DNA of 64,000 nt from Rhodocyclus tenuis (GCF_014197755.1 NZ_JACIGE010000011.1:1-64000); one strand, 5' to 3'; positions 36,749-49,005 are shown, counted from the first letter of the stretch. A program made the numbers and translations. Notes: a model not told the origin generated them from the letters alone.

Positions 36749-37270
36749 CTACTTCTTCTTGTGCGGCGAGAGGATCATGATCATCTGCCGACCTTCCATC
36801 TTCGGCATCTGCTCGACCACCGCGAATTCCTGCAGATCGGTCTTGATGCGTTCGATCTGGCGCATGCCGATTTCCTGGTGGGCCATTTCACGGCCGCGGA
36901 AGCGCAGGGTTACCTTGACCTTGTCTTCCTCTTCCAGGAAGCGCGTCATGTTGCGCAGCTTGATCTGGTAATCGTTTTCATCGGTACCGGGGCGGAATTT
37001 GACTTCCTTGACCTGCACCTGTTTTTGCTTGAGCTTCTGCTCGTGCTGTCGCTTCTGCTCCTGGTACTTGAACTTGCCGTAATCCATGATCCGGCAAACC
37101 GGCGGTTGCGCCATCGGCGCGATCTCGACAAGATCAACTCCCGCTTCTTCAGCCAGTTGCAGTGCTGTTCTGACGCTTACGATCCCGAGTTGCTCACCTT
37201 CTTCGCCGACCAGGCGAATTTCCGGTGCATTGATCTCTTCGTTCGTGCGGTGCGACTTTTGCAGTGCGAT
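36749..37270 (-). CDS. infC: Translation initiation factor IF-3 (AUC start codon)
   Basis: 173 aa when translated from ATC at 37270, the frame giving [20 protein letters not shown], the normal IF-3 N-terminus. A caller needing ATG would begin at 37114 and lose 52 residues. GAGGAG lies seven bases upstream of the ATC. The C-domain continues with [20 protein letters not shown] and ends [10 protein letters not shown] rare non-AUG start lets IF-3 repress its own translation (known for E. coli AUU). It is 26 bases after thrS. Confidence 0.93.
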   Translation of the reverse strand: MALQKSHRTNEEINAPEIRLVGEEGEQLGIVSVRTALQLAEEAGVDLVEIAPMAQPPVCRIMDYGKFKYQEQKRQHEQKLKQKQVQVKEVKFRPGTDENDYQIKLRNMTRFLEEEDKVKVTLRFRGREMAHQEIGMRQIERIKTDLQEFAVVEQMPKMEGRQMIMILSPHKKK

Positions 37271-37296
37271 GGTTTCGCTCCTCGTTTCGACAAAAA

Positions 37297-39213
37297 CTAA
37301 GCCGTGCCACTTCGCGCCGCGACTTCTGCGAGAAGTCGCTCGACCAGGGTCTCGATCGGCATCTGTCCGAGATCCTGGCCGCCGCGGGTACGCACGGCTA
37401 CCAGATTGGCTGCCATTTCCTTGTCGCCGACGACGATCTGGTAAGGCAGCCTGTTCAAGCTATGTTCGCGTATTTTATAAGTAATTTTTTCATTGCGCAA
37501 ATCGGCCTCAACGCGCAGACCAGCCTTGCGTAGTGTTTGCGCAACATGTGTTGCGTATTCGCCCTGCCGCTCGGAGATATTCAGTACCACGGCCTGCACC
37601 GGCGACAGCCACAGCGGCATGGCGCCGGCATAGTGCTCGATGAGGATGCCGATGAAACGTTCGAGCGAACCGAGGATGGCGCGGTGCAGCATCACCGGCG
37701 AATGGCGCTCGTTGTCGTCGCCGACGTACTCGGCGCCGAGGCGTTGCGGCAGCGAGAAATCGAGCTGCAGCGTGCCGCATTGCCAGACACGGCCGAGACA
37801 GTCCTTCAACGAGAACTCGATCTTCGGGCCGTAGAAGGCGCCTTCACCGGGTTGCAGTTCGTAGGCGAGGTTCTTGGCGACAAGCGCGTTGGCCAGCGCC
37901 GCTTCGGCGCGGTCCCAGGTTTCGTCGGCACCGATGCGCTTCGCCGGACGGGTCGACAGCTTGACCAGAATGTCGGTGAAGCCGAAGTCGGCATAGACGC
38001 GTTGCAGGAGGTCGATGAAGTCCGAGGTTTCGGGGAGGATCTGTTCTTCGGTACAGAAGATGTGCGCGTCGTCCTGGACGAAGCCGCGCACGCGCATGAT
38101 GCCGTGCAGCGCGCCCGACGGTTCGTTGCGGTGACAGGAGCCGAACTCGGCCAGACGCAGCGGCAGGTCGCGGTAGCTGCGCAGACCCTGGTTGAAGATC
38201 TGCACGTGGCCGGGGCAGTTCATCGGCTTGACCGCGTAGTCACGGTTCTCCGAACAGGTGGTGAACATGTTCTCGGCGTAGTTCTGCCAGTGGCCCGAAC
38301 GCTCCCACAGCGAGCGGTCCATGATCGTCGGCGTCTTCACTTCCTGGTAGCCGGATTCGTTGAGCACGCGGCGCATGTACTGCTCGACTTCCTGCCAGAT
38401 GGTCCAGCCCTTGGGGTGCCAGAAGACCATTCCCGGCGCTTCGTCCTGCAGGTGGAAGAGATCGAGCTGGCGGCCGATGCGGCGGTGATCCCGCTTTTCC
38501 GCCTCTTCGAGCATGGTCAGGTAGGTTTCGAGCTCTTCCTTCTTGGCCCAGGCGGTGCCGTAGATGCGCTGCAACTGCTCGTTCTTCTGGTCGCCGCGCC
38601 AGTAGGCGCCGGCCACCTTCATCAGCTTGAAAACCTTGAGCTTGCCGGTCGAGGGCACGTGCGGACCGCGACAGAGGTCGATGAAATCGCCCTGACGGTA
38701 GAGCGAAACGTCTTCGCCGGCGGGGATCGCGGCGATCAGTTCGGCCTTGTACTTCTCGCCGAGCGAGAGGAAGAAGGCAGTGGCCTCGTCGCGCGGCAGT
38801 ACTTCGCGGCTGACCGGCAGATCGCGCTTGGCCAGTTCACTCATGCGCTTTTCGATCGCCGCCAGATCTTCCGGCGTGAACGGGCGCGAGTAGGCGAAGT
38901 CGTAGTAAAAGCCGTTGTCGACGACCGGGCCGATCGTTACCTGCGCTTCCGGATAGAGCTCCTTCACGGCGGCGGCGAGCAGGTGCGCCGTCGAGTGGCG
39001 GATGATCTCAAGGCCTTCGGCGTCGCGGTCGGTGATCAGCGACAGATCGCTGTCGCGCTCGATGACGAAGCTGGTATCGACCAGCTTGCCGTCGACCTTG
39101 CCGGCGAGGGCAGCGCGGGCGAGGCCGGCGCCGATCGACGCGGCGACTTCGCGCACCGATAGCGGCGCGTCGAAAGAACGGATGGAGCCATCGGGCAGTT
39201 TGATCTGGGGCAT
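37297..39213 (-). CDS. thrS: Threonine--tRNA ligase
   Basis: A 638-aa class II synthetase: N-terminal TGS domain ([19 protein letters not shown]), editing domain (about 65-225, [16 protein letters not shown]), catalytic core (about 245-530, including motif 2 and zinc ligands such as Cys in MNCPGH and the two His), and anticodon domain (about 535-638). Start ATG 39213 matches the family start; GTG 39228 would add five residues. A leader ORF and terminator lie upstream. First gene of the thrS-infC-rpmI-rplT-pheST-ihfA-merR operon. Confidence 0.97.
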   Translation of the reverse strand: MPQIKLPDGSIRSFDAPLSVREVAASIGAGLARAALAGKVDGKLVDTSFVIERDSDLSLITDRDAEGLEIIRHSTAHLLAAAVKELYPEAQVTIGPVVDNGFYYDFAYSRPFTPEDLAAIEKRMSELAKRDLPVSREVLPRDEATAFFLSLGEKYKAELIAAIPAGEDVSLYRQGDFIDLCRGPHVPSTGKLKVFKLMKVAGAYWRGDQKNEQLQRIYGTAWAKKEELETYLTMLEEAEKRDHRRIGRQLDLFHLQDEAPGMVFWHPKGWTIWQEVEQYMRRVLNESGYQEVKTPTIMDRSLWERSGHWQNYAENMFTTCSENRDYAVKPMNCPGHVQIFNQGLRSYRDLPLRLAEFGSCHRNEPSGALHGIMRVRGFVQDDAHIFCTEEQILPETSDFIDLLQRVYADFGFTDILVKLSTRPAKRIGADETWDRAEAALANALVAKNLAYELQPGEGAFYGPKIEFSLKDCLGRVWQCGTLQLDFSLPQRLGAEYVGDDNERHSPVMLHRAILGSLERFIGILIEHYAGAMPLWLSPVQAVVLNISERQGEYATHVAQTLRKAGLRVEADLRNEKITYKIREHSLNRLPYQIVVGDKEMAANLVAVRTRGGQDLGQMPIETLVERLLAEVAARSGTA

Positions 39214-39236
39214 GATTTTTCCGGTCACGGAAGTAA

Positions 39237-39261
39237 AAAAGTGCGGTCAGGCCGCACTTTT
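39237..39261 (-). terminator. Terminator/attenuator hairpin in the thrS leader
   Basis: AAAAGTGCGG (39237-39246), loop TCAGG, CCGCACTTTT (39252-39261). On the minus strand it is followed by six T residues and ends 22 bases before the thrS ATG, downstream of an 11-codon leader ORF. The position suits transcription attenuation of the operon. Confidence 0.75.
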
Positions 39262-39289
39262 GGAAATTCGGGTGCTGACTCGCCGTGGT

Positions 39290-39325
39290 TCAGGGCAGTG
39301 TGCTGCGACGCGTTCGGCGGGACAT
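39290..39325 (-). CDS. Putative thrS leader peptide
   Basis: An 11-codon ORF, MSRRTRRSTLP, with a strong AAGGAG six to eight bases before its ATG (39325). It contains two Thr and four Arg codons and stops 28 bases before the attenuator-like terminator of thrS. The arrangement (good ribosome site, short ORF, terminator, synthetase gene) is that of a leader peptide controlling attenuation, though two Thr codons is a modest signal. Too short for similarity evidence. Confidence 0.5.
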   Translation of the reverse strand: MSRRTRRSTLP

Positions 39326-39375
39326 GTAGGTTTCTCCTTGATCAGCGAGGCCGATTTTCGCAGAAGCCGGGGTTT

Positions 39376-39410
39376 CGCTCAAGGCGCAGCAATCGGCGGC
39401 GCCTTGAGCG
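39376..39410 (-). terminator. Inverted repeat after glgA
   Basis: Perfect 12-bp arms CGCTCAAGGCGC (39376-39387) and GCGCCTTGAGCG (39399-39410), 33 bases after the glgA stop on the minus strand. There is no T-tract; probable transcript end between glgA and the thrS leader. Confidence 0.55.
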
Positions 39411-39443
39411 AGAGCCTTGCCAGCCCCCGTTTGGGTGGCTCGC

Positions 39444-40919
39444 TCAGGCTGCCAGCTCCTGCCGGCGCTCGGCGACGGCGCGCTCGTACAGCGCCAGATA
39501 GTCGTCGGCGGCACGGCGCCATGAGCGATCGCCGCGCATGCCGTTCTGCTGCAAACGGCGCCAGACGCTGCGCTCACGCCAGGTGCGCGTGGCGCGTTCC
39601 AGCGTCAGCCACAAGGCATGTGCGGTCGGCTCGGCAAAGACGAAACCGTTCGCCGTATTGTCGGCCAGCGTTTCTTCGTTGCAGTCGACCACCGTGTCGG
39701 CAAGGCCGCCGGTGGCGCGCACCAGCGGCGGCGTGCCGTAGCGCAGGCTGTACATCTGGTTGAGACCGCAGGGCTCGAAGCGCGAGGGCATGACGAAGAT
39801 GTCGGCGCCGGCTTCGATGCGGTGCGCCAGCGTTTCGTTGAAGCCGAAGACGCAGGCGATGCGGCCGGGGAAGCGCTCGGCGAGCACGCGGAAACCGGCT
39901 TCCAGCGTCGGGTCGCCACTGCCGAGCAGCGCCAGTTGTGCCGGCAGGTGCGTGGCGATGCCTTCGCCGAGCGCGAGCAGCAGGTCGAGGCCCTTCTGTT
40001 CGGTCAGCCGGCTGACGACGCCGAGCAGCGGCAGTTCGTCATTCACCTCCAGACCGAGTTGCACCTGCAGCGCCGCCTTGTTCGGCCGTTTGGCGTTTAG
40101 CCGGCGCGCGTCGTAGGGGCTCGTCAGCGCCGGGTCTTTGGCCGGGTTCCAGACATCGCTTTCGATGCCGTTGAGAATTCCCGAGAGCTTGCTGCGGCGG
40201 TAGCGCAGTAGCGGCGCCAGACCGTAGCCGAGCGTTTCGTTGAGGATTTCGGCGGCGTAGGTCGGGCTGACCGTGGTCAGGCGCGTCGAGAACTGCAGGC
40301 CGGCCTTGAGGAAGGAAAACTGCCCGTAGTACTCGGCCGCGTCGAAACTCCAGGCTTGTGCGGGCAGACCGAGCGCAGCAATTGCTTCACGGCCGAAGTT
40401 GCCGGGGAAAGCAATGTTGTGCACCGTCAGCACGCTTGCCGCGCCGCCTTCGTAATGCAGGTAGGCGGCGGCGAGTGCCGACTGCCAGTCGTGCAGATGC
40501 ACGATGTCGGGCTGCCAGCCGAGCGGCGAACCGGCCTGGCCAAGACGCGCGGCGACGCGCGAGAGCAGGCCGAAGCGGCGGTCGTTGTCGGGCTGGTTCC
40601 TGCCGGCAGCGTCGAGATAGGGGCTGCCGGGGCGGTCATACAGCTCGGGACAGTCGAGCAACAGCAGCGGCAGGCCGTTGCCATCGGCGGCGAGCAGGCG
40701 GCAGGGCGGCAGCGCCGGTGCCAGCGATGGCAGTTCGGCGACGAGCTGCGCGTCGGGAAAGGCCTGGCGCAGCGCCGGATAGGCGGGAACCAGTACGCGC
40801 ACGTCCTGGCGACGGCGGCGCAGCGCGGCGGGCAGGGCGCCGGCGACATCGCCGAGGCCTCCGGTCTTTACCCAGGGGGCGATTTCGGAAACGGCAAAAA
40901 GAATGGCAAGTCGGGTCAT
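39444..40919 (-). CDS. glgA: Glycogen synthase (ADP-glucose type, GT5)
   Basis: A 491-aa GT5 enzyme. N-terminal KTGGLGDVAGALPAAL (ADP-glucose binding), HLHDWQSALAAAYL, TVHNIAFPG and SFLKAGLQFSTRLTTVSPTY; C-terminal VSRLTEQKGLDLLL, then PSRFEPCGLNQMYSLRYGT and RATGGLADTV. It elongates alpha-1,4-glucan from ADP-glucose made by GlgC. It lies 144 bases downstream of the GH57 pair on the same strand. Confidence 0.96.
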   Translation of the reverse strand: MTRLAILFAVSEIAPWVKTGGLGDVAGALPAALRRRRQDVRVLVPAYPALRQAFPDAQLVAELPSLAPALPPCRLLAADGNGLPLLLLDCPELYDRPGSPYLDAAGRNQPDNDRRFGLLSRVAARLGQAGSPLGWQPDIVHLHDWQSALAAAYLHYEGGAASVLTVHNIAFPGNFGREAIAALGLPAQAWSFDAAEYYGQFSFLKAGLQFSTRLTTVSPTYAAEILNETLGYGLAPLLRYRRSKLSGILNGIESDVWNPAKDPALTSPYDARRLNAKRPNKAALQVQLGLEVNDELPLLGVVSRLTEQKGLDLLLALGEGIATHLPAQLALLGSGDPTLEAGFRVLAERFPGRIACVFGFNETLAHRIEAGADIFVMPSRFEPCGLNQMYSLRYGTPPLVRATGGLADTVVDCNEETLADNTANGFVFAEPTAHALWLTLERATRTWRERSVWRRLQQNGMRGDRSWRRAADDYLALYERAVAERRQELAA

Positions 40920-41063
40920 TTACGGCTGTTCCTGTCGGCGCGCACCGGCGCCGGGGCGTTGCCGCGCGCGCAGGCGCAGCGCGGCGGTTGATGAAAAAGG
41001 GGGGAGAGAAATAGCTTCATGCCCATCGCGACCACGAGGCACGCACTACCGGGCATCCTCGAT

Positions 41064-43061
41064 TTACTCCGCGCGCACCGGGCTCAGTCGCAGGACGATC
41101 TGCGTGTTGTCGCTGTCGATAGCAAAAGACGCTACGAATTCAACGGCCTGCATGATCTTTTCGAAGCCGGCCTCGGACTGCGAGACGGTGAAGTGCGGGG
41201 CAGCAGCAAACGCCGCCGCGGGTTGCGCGGCGATGCGCAGCGTGCCGCCAAGCACGCCGTCTTCGAGCTCGACCTGCGTCGCCTGTGCGACGGCAAGCGG
41301 CTGGCCGAAGCCGCCGGGGATGCTGCCGTCGGCCAGACGGTAGCGGCCGGCGTAACCGTCGCAGCTGGGCAGCGCCAGATTGAGCGTGACGCCCAGTCGG
41401 CGGCCGGCGAGGCCACGGCACTGCCAGCGCACTTCGAGTACGCCGTCGGCGACGGTGTAAGTCTTGTCGATGCCGTCGCGGGTGAAGGCGAGCGTCGATG
41501 CGGCGGCACCGCCCTTTACGTCGACCGCGCGGTAATCGGTGAGCGCTTCGCCGTCGAGCAGGTCGATGGCGATGGCGCGCGGCAGCGCGTCGGGAACGAT
41601 GTCGGCCGGCGCAATCGGGTGCTTGCAGCGGACGATGTCGTGCGCCGAGGCAATGCCTTCGCCCACCGGCGTTTCGCCCGGCGTCTGGTCGATGCGCGCG
41701 TGGTAGTGCTCGGCGTAGCGGCGCAGCGTGTCGCCGAAGTTGTGCTGCAGCGGGTAGCTCGACAGCTCGCACAGCGCGGCGAGACCGTCGTCGCGCACGG
41801 CGATCTGCAGCCCGGCGTCATGCAGCAGCCATTCGCGGCGACCATCGAAGTCGATATCGCCGACGCTTTGTGCGGCCCGCGGTGCCAGCCGGTCGAGCGC
41901 GGCTTCGAGTTCGATCAGGTTGTTCCAGATGGCGCGGCGCAGGTGTGGCAGGTAGAGGCCGCCGAACAGCCCGTGCCAGTAGGCGTCGTTGGCCTGCGCG
42001 CGATAGAGCGCGTCGGTCAGTTCGACCGGTGCGGTCGGCAGTGCCGCCAGTCGCGCCGACAGGCCGAGCATGCGCTTGTGCATCCAGTTGCCTTCGGCGT
42101 AGCGGCTGAGGAAATTGCGCCAGATGCCGCCGCGCAGGTAGGGGCGGTTGCGTTCGAGTCGCCCGGCCTGCTTTTCCTGCTCGACGAGCGCGGCGTAGTC
42201 GGCAGCGGCCGGCGCCGGCAGCGTCCATTCGTTCATTTCGCTGTACGAGGCGGTCGGCAGGTAGATGACGCCGCGGCCCGGATGCGTGCGCCGATAGTCG
42301 GCGTAGGTGCGGGTGACGATGTGCGGGCTGGCAAGTACGCCTTCGATGAAGGACTTCAGCCAGCCGCGGTTATAGACCCAGTCGTAGGTTTCCGGCCAGA
42401 CGCCGAACTTCTCGATGTCGTCGAAATAGACGGCGGCGCTGCGCCCGTCGGCGGCGAGACCTTCGAGGTAGGCGACGGCCTCGTGCGCCGGCGAAAACGG
42501 CAGGCGATAGCGCAGCTGTTCGGAGATCGCAAAGAGGTCGAGCGGCACGCCGCCGTCCTCGGTGGTGAAGTAACCGTCGAGCGCTTCCGCCGGCTGGCCG
42601 GCGTAGAGGAAGTGCGTGTCATCGACGGCAACGTAGTCGATGCCGGCATCCGCCAGCGAGCTGACGATCGACGATTCCCAGACGCGCTCGGTCAGCCAGG
42701 CGCCGCTCGGGCGGGTACCGCCCCAGTCTTCCAGCTTGTCGGACAGGCGGGTGATCTGGCCGACGCGATCACGCGCCGGAATCGCCGCCAGCACCGGCTC
42801 GGTATCGCCGGAGCCGACCAGTTCGACCTGGCCGCGCCGCGCCATTTCGGCAAGCAGCGCCATGTCTTCGGGGTAATGCTCGCGCAACCAGTCGAGCAGC
42901 CAGCCCGAGAAGTGCGCGGCGAAGCGGAATTCCGGGTAGGCATACAGCGTATGCAGGAAAGGGCGGTAGCAGCGCTCGTGCGCATCGGCGATCACTTCCG
43001 GGAAGTTGCCCACCGGCTGATGGGCGTGAACTCCGAAGAGCAGGCTGACGGGAGAATTCAT
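41064..43061 (-). CDS. GH57 family 4-alpha-glucanotransferase
   Basis: A 665-aa GH57 protein. Conserved region 1 is HAHQPVGNF; region 3 WLTERVWE carries the nucleophile Glu; region 4 AVYFDDIEKFG carries the acid/base Asp. After the catalytic barrel (about 1-290) come the helical domain and a C-terminal beta domain (about 380-665), the layout of Thermococcus-type 4-alpha-glucanotransferase (with DUF1925/1926 regions). It would rearrange maltodextrins or glycogen. It starts 12 bases after the second GH57 gene. Activity is inferred from motif type; alpha-amylase or branching activity cannot be excluded. Confidence 0.88.
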   Translation of the reverse strand: MNSPVSLLFGVHAHQPVGNFPEVIADAHERCYRPFLHTLYAYPEFRFAAHFSGWLLDWLREHYPEDMALLAEMARRGQVELVGSGDTEPVLAAIPARDRVGQITRLSDKLEDWGGTRPSGAWLTERVWESSIVSSLADAGIDYVAVDDTHFLYAGQPAEALDGYFTTEDGGVPLDLFAISEQLRYRLPFSPAHEAVAYLEGLAADGRSAAVYFDDIEKFGVWPETYDWVYNRGWLKSFIEGVLASPHIVTRTYADYRRTHPGRGVIYLPTASYSEMNEWTLPAPAAADYAALVEQEKQAGRLERNRPYLRGGIWRNFLSRYAEGNWMHKRMLGLSARLAALPTAPVELTDALYRAQANDAYWHGLFGGLYLPHLRRAIWNNLIELEAALDRLAPRAAQSVGDIDFDGRREWLLHDAGLQIAVRDDGLAALCELSSYPLQHNFGDTLRRYAEHYHARIDQTPGETPVGEGIASAHDIVRCKHPIAPADIVPDALPRAIAIDLLDGEALTDYRAVDVKGGAAASTLAFTRDGIDKTYTVADGVLEVRWQCRGLAGRRLGVTLNLALPSCDGYAGRYRLADGSIPGGFGQPLAVAQATQVELEDGVLGGTLRIAAQPAAAFAAAPHFTVSQSEAGFEKIMQAVEFVASFAIDSDNTQIVLRLSPVRAE

Positions 43062-43073
43062 CGCGACTTTCGG

Positions 43074-44716
43074 TTAGTTGGCACGGCGCATGGTGCCGCT
43101 GGCTTCGGGGCTGCCTTGTCCGGAGCTGATGCTCTGCTCGAGCGCGGCGGGTGCCGGCAGCTTGAGCAGGCGATAGAGGTCGCGCAGGTTGTCGCGGAAG
43201 AGTGCGTCGAAGCTGGCGACCGCTTCGCCGGGGTTGTAGTCGCCAAACCACCAGAACCAGTCGGAGCTTTCGCAGACGGTCAGTCGCGCCTTGACGGCGG
43301 CGGTCTCGGCGGCGTCGAGGCGGCCGCTGCCGAGTACCAGATCGGCGCTGTGCTTGGCTTCGCAGAGCAGATCCCAGGCGCGGTTCTTCGCCGGGTCGCC
43401 GATCCAGGTCGAAAAGGTGCCGTAAACCCAGCTGCCGGCGGCGAACTTCGGCAGCGTCTTGCAGCGTTCGCGCTGTTCGACACTGGCTGTCGCCATGCTC
43501 ACCGTGCGGATTGCCGGGTGCGTGGCGAGCGCGCCATAGAGGTCTTCGAAGAAGTGCCAGCCGTTGTACGGATAGGTTTCCCAGGCGTTCTCGCCGTCGA
43601 GGATGACGCAGACGACGCCGTCGGGGTGTTCGCCGCCAACGCGCTCGACTTCGCCGACGAAGTGGCTTGCCGCATCGCGACCGTGCCAGCGCGCGTACTC
43701 GAAGCCGATCAGGTCGGAGATGTGCTCGTCGCGGAAAAAGAGGCTCAGTTCGCTGCCGGCCAGCCGCCACGGCCGGTAAATGTCGGCGGCGGCGCCGGCC
43801 GAATTGAAGAGGACTGCGGCGCTGCTCGCCGTCCAGCGCAGCGGCCGTTCGCTGATCTGCTCGAGGAAGGGCGCCGACAGGGCGCCCTCGGCCGGCCACA
43901 GGCCCTGCGGCGCCACGCCGAAGCGCGCGCCATGGCTGGCGATGGCTTCGTCGAGCTGGGCGGCGACGCGGTTGCGCCCGCCCGGATAGCTGGGTGCCGC
44001 CGGCAGCGGGCAATCGGGCCAGGCTTCGCGCGCACTGGCAAAGTCGATCAGCAGCGGCGACAGAGGATGCGCTTGCGGCGAGCACGACAGTTCGATCTGG
44101 CCCGATTCGCCGAGCGCCCGCCAGCGTGGAATCAGGCCGGCGAAAGTCTCGCCGAGCACGCTGAGCAGCCGTTGCCGGTCGGCCAGGCTGAAACCGCCGC
44201 CGCGCGCCATCAGTTCGGGGATGACCTGTTGCTCGCGGCGCAGCGTCTCGCCGCACCAGGCGAGCAGATACCAGACGGCGAGGTCGCTGTAGTAGCTGCC
44301 GGCCAGATAACGCTCGGTGTCCTCGCCGATTTCACGCAGGCGGCGGTAGAGGTCGCGCAGCCGCCGGTAGGGTGCGAAGGGCTCAAGCATGGTCGGCTGG
44401 TGGCAGCGGAAGGCGATGCCGGTGATCCAGCTGCGTTGTTCGGCGCTCAGCATTTCCGGGTCGGCGCAGGCGGCGACGGCGAGCAGCTGGTCGCGCCACT
44501 GCCCGGTGTGAAACTGCTCGCAGTAATCGTCGATCTGGTCGAGCAGCACCGGCACGAAATTGACCGTGCAGTGCATCTGCGGGTGCCGCTCGAGATGCGC
44601 TGCCATATCGGTGTAATCCTTGATGCCGTGCAGCAGCACCCAGGGCTCGAAGAATTCGCCAGTCACCGGCCGGCGGTAATCCGGCTGGTGCATGTGCCAC
44701 AGGAAAGCGAGACTGA

Positions 44717-44720
<4 letters not shown>
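43074..44720 (-). CDS. GH57 family glycoside hydrolase (amylase/amylopullulanase type)
   Basis: A 548-aa GH57 protein from GTG 44720 ([20 protein letters not shown]), which overlaps the glgC stop (GTGA). Region 1 HMHQPDY; region 3 [10 protein letters not shown] with nucleophile Glu; region 4 [14 protein letters not shown] with acid/base Asp. These match the alpha-amylase/amylopullulanase subgroup rather than the transferase next door. A C-terminal helical region with [10 protein letters not shown] follows. It probably opens or trims glycogen side chains. Confidence 0.88.
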
Positions 44721-46042
<1,322 letters not shown>

Positions 46043-46100
46043 CTCTTGGCTCCGGACAAAGGCATATGCGGCGATCAGTTTGTGGCTATCATACTTCGCC

Positions 46101-47999
46101 ATGAACCCTATTACAGCCCATCGCGCCGAAATCGCCCCCAGCGCGGACGACCTCTACCTCTACAACGAGGGGCGCAACACCCAGGCTTACGGCATGCTCG
46201 GTGCCCATGTTCAGGACTCCGGCGGCGTCGTTTTCCGCGTCTGGGCGCCGAACGCCGCGCGTGTTTCTGTCGTCGGCGAGTTCAACGGCTGGGACGGCAA
46301 CGCCGATCCGCTCGCCAGTCTCGGCGCCTCGGGCGTCTGGGCCGGTGTTGTCGGCCATGCAACGCCGGGGCAACTCTATCGCTTCGAAATTTTCACCGCC
46401 GAGGGTTACCGTCTTGTTAAAACAGACCCTTACGCGCGCGAATGTGAGCTGCGGCCGGGTAACGCCTCGCGTATCGCCGCGCCCGGCGACTACCTCTGGG
46501 GCGACGCGCAGTGGCTGCAGGAGCGCGCCGCGTGCGACTGGCTGCACGCGCCGATGTCGGTCTATGAAGTGCATCCCGGTTCGTGGATGCGCCACCCCGA
46601 CGGTCGCCTCTACAACTGGCGCGAACTCGCCGCCAGCCTCGTTCCCTACGCCCGCGACAAGGGTTTCACGCACATCGAGCTGCTGCCGGTAACCGAGCAT
46701 CCGCTCGACGAATCCTGGGGCTACCAGACCACCGGCTATTTCGCGCCGAGCTCGCGCTTCGGCTCGCCGGCCGACCTCAAGTTCTTCATCGACGCCAGCC
46801 ACCAGGCCGGCCTCGGCGTACTGCTCGACTGGGTGCCCGGCCATTTCCCTGGTGACGACTGGGCGCTGGCCGATTTCGACGGCAGCGCGCTCTACGAGCA
46901 CGCTGATCCGCGTCTTGGCCTGCACGCCGACTGGGGAACGCGAATCTTCAATTACGGGCGCCATGAGGTGAAGAGTTTCCTGCTCTCGTCGGCGCACTGG
47001 TGGCTCTCCGAATACCACTTCGACGGACTGCGCGTCGACGCCGTCGCCTCGATGCTCTACCTCGATTACTCGCGCCAGCCGGGGCAGTGGCTGCCGAACC
47101 GCTTTGGCGGGCGAGAGAACCTCGACGCCATCCAGTTCCTGCGCGAACTGAACGCCATGGTGCACGGCGACTTCCCCGGTGCGCTGACGCTGGCCGAAGA
47201 GTCGACCGCCTGGCCGATGGTGTCGCGACCGGTGTGGCTGGGCGGACTCGGTTTCTCGATGAAGTGGAGCATGGGCTGGATGAACGACAGCCTGCGCTAC
47301 TTCGCGCGCGACCCGCTCTACCGGCGCTGGCACCACAACGAGCTGACCTTCGGCCAGATGTACGCTTACAGCGAAAACTTCGTTCTGCCGCTGTCGCACG
47401 ACGAAGTGGTGCACGGCAAGGGTTCGCTGATCGGCAAGATGCCCGGCGACGACTGGCAGCGCTTTGCCAACCTGCGCCTGCTGCTCGCCTGGCAGATGAC
47501 GACACCGGGCAAGAAGCTGCTGTTCATGGGCTGCGAATTCGGCCAGTGGCGCGAATGGAGCGAACAGCGCGAACTCGACTGGGGCCTGCTCGCCGATGGC
47601 CGTCATGCCGGCGTGCAGGGTCTGGTGCGCGATCTGAACCAGCTCTACCGCGCGCAGCCGGCGCTGCACGAACTCGATTTCGAGCCGGCTGGCTTCGAGT
47701 GGATCGACTGCCACGACGCCGAGCACTCGGTGCTTTCCTGGTTGCGCCGCGCGCGCGATGGCCGCCATGTCGTCGTCGTCTGCAACTTCACGCCGCAGCT
47801 GCGTCAGGGCTACCGCATCGGCGTGCCGCAGACCGGCACCTATCGCGAGGTGTTCAACAGCGATTCGGCGCACTACGGCGGCAGCAACGCCGGCAACGGC
47901 GGTGCCGTCAACGCTTACCCCGGCGAATGGATGCGCCTGCCGGCGAGCGTCGACCTGACGCTGCCGCCGCTGGCCTGCGTGGTGCTTGCGCTCGACTGA
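46101..47999 (+). CDS. glgB: 1,4-alpha-glucan branching enzyme (GH13)
   Basis: A 632-aa GH13 branching enzyme. CBM48 domain (about residues 35-125, [20 protein letters not shown]), then the barrel with [29 protein letters not shown] (nucleophile Asp), LAEEST (acid/base Glu) and [11 protein letters not shown]-terminal beta domain from about 530. It creates alpha-1,6 branches. ATG 46101; divergent from glgC with only 58 bases between, so the promoters overlap. Slightly shorter than the E. coli enzyme because one N-terminal CBM is absent. Confidence 0.96.
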   Translation: MNPITAHRAEIAPSADDLYLYNEGRNTQAYGMLGAHVQDSGGVVFRVWAPNAARVSVVGEFNGWDGNADPLASLGASGVWAGVVGHATPGQLYRFEIFTAEGYRLVKTDPYARECELRPGNASRIAAPGDYLWGDAQWLQERAACDWLHAPMSVYEVHPGSWMRHPDGRLYNWRELAASLVPYARDKGFTHIELLPVTEHPLDESWGYQTTGYFAPSSRFGSPADLKFFIDASHQAGLGVLLDWVPGHFPGDDWALADFDGSALYEHADPRLGLHADWGTRIFNYGRHEVKSFLLSSAHWWLSEYHFDGLRVDAVASMLYLDYSRQPGQWLPNRFGGRENLDAIQFLRELNAMVHGDFPGALTLAEESTAWPMVSRPVWLGGLGFSMKWSMGWMNDSLRYFARDPLYRRWHHNELTFGQMYAYSENFVLPLSHDEVVHGKGSLIGKMPGDDWQRFANLRLLLAWQMTTPGKKLLFMGCEFGQWREWSEQRELDWGLLADGRHAGVQGLVRDLNQLYRAQPALHELDFEPAGFEWIDCHDAEHSVLSWLRRARDGRHVVVVCNFTPQLRQGYRIGVPQTGTYREVFNSDSAHYGGSNAGNGGAVNAYPGEWMRLPASVDLTLPPLACVVLALD

Positions 48000-48003
48000 T
48001 TCC

Positions 48004-49005
48004 CTAGCGGCGCAGGAGCGCTCGCGCCTTCGCCAGCGCGCCGAGCAGCCCGAGGCGTTCCTCGCGCACCAGCCGTACCGGCATTGCCTCGGCCAGCGCG
48101 CGGTGTTCGCGCTTGGCGTTGAAGGCGGCAAGAAAAGTTGCCGCTTCGGCATCGCCGATCAGCTTGCCGGCAATGCCGCCGGCGAGATAGACGCCGCCGC
48201 GTGCCAGCCAGGAGAGCGCCAGATCGCCGGCAAAGGCGCCGTAAGCCGATAGCCATAGCGATAGCGCCGCGGCGGCGGTTGCCGGATGCGGGCAGGCATC
48301 CGATACCGCATCCGGCCCGGCTTTCGGCTGCGTTCCTGCCGCGCCGTGCTGCTTCGCCGCTGTACCAATGGCCGCCGGCGACCAGTTGCCGCCACCGAGA
48401 AAGGCATGCACGCGCGCCAGCCCCGGTCCCGAGATGATGTCTTCAGCGGTAACGCGGCCGTGCTGCGCGAACAGGTGTTGCCACAAAGCGGCCTGTTCGG
48501 CCGACTGCGGCGAGAAGCCCTGATGCCCGCCTTCGCCGGCGACGACGACCGTCTCGTCCGCATGCCTGAGTACGCCGGCGACACCGAGCCCGGTGCCGGC
48601 ACCGACGACGACGCGTGGCGCCTCCGCCAGCGGCGCGCCGGCCTGCAGCGTCGCGCACGCGTTGGCCGGCAGCAGTTCGATGCCGCTGGCCGCGGCGACG
48701 AAATCATTGACCAGCGCGACGCGGCCGAGCGCGAAATCCGCCGCCAGCGCTTGCGCGTCAAGTCGCCACGGCAGGTAGGTGAGCTTCGCCGTGCCAGCAT
48801 CGACCGGGCCGGCGAGGCCGAAGCAGGCGGCGCTCACCGGCACCTTGTGGCGCGCGCGGAAATCGGCGAGCAGTGGCGCAAAGTCGGGCCAGTCGGCGCT
48901 GGCGTAACGCACTTCGTCGACGATGGCGAGCGCGCCGTCGGCGCGCAGTTCGGCCAGCGCCAGCAGCGTCTTGGTGCCGCCGAGATCGCCGCCGAGCAGC
49001 ATCAT
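48004..49005 (-). CDS. glk: Glucokinase (Glk family)
   Basis: A 333-aa ROK-related Glk-type glucokinase: ATP-binding LGGDLGGTKTLLAL at the start, LVNDFVAAASG, VVGAGTGLGVA and GEGGHQGFSP (conserved His), then GVYLAGGIAGKL. It phosphorylates glucose released from glycogen. Start at ATG 49005; the ATG directly after is similar, and frame above has no family resemblance. Converges with glgB four bases after its stop. Confidence 0.93.
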   Translation of the reverse strand: MMLLGGDLGGTKTLLALAELRADGALAIVDEVRYASADWPDFAPLLADFRARHKVPVSAACFGLAGPVDAGTAKLTYLPWRLDAQALAADFALGRVALVNDFVAAASGIELLPANACATLQAGAPLAEAPRVVVGAGTGLGVAGVLRHADETVVVAGEGGHQGFSPQSAEQAALWQHLFAQHGRVTAEDIISGPGLARVHAFLGGGNWSPAAIGTAAKQHGAAGTQPKAGPDAVSDACPHPATAAAALSLWLSAYGAFAGDLALSWLARGGVYLAGGIAGKLIGDAEAATFLAAFNAKREHRALAEAMPVRLVREERLGLLGALAKARALLRR

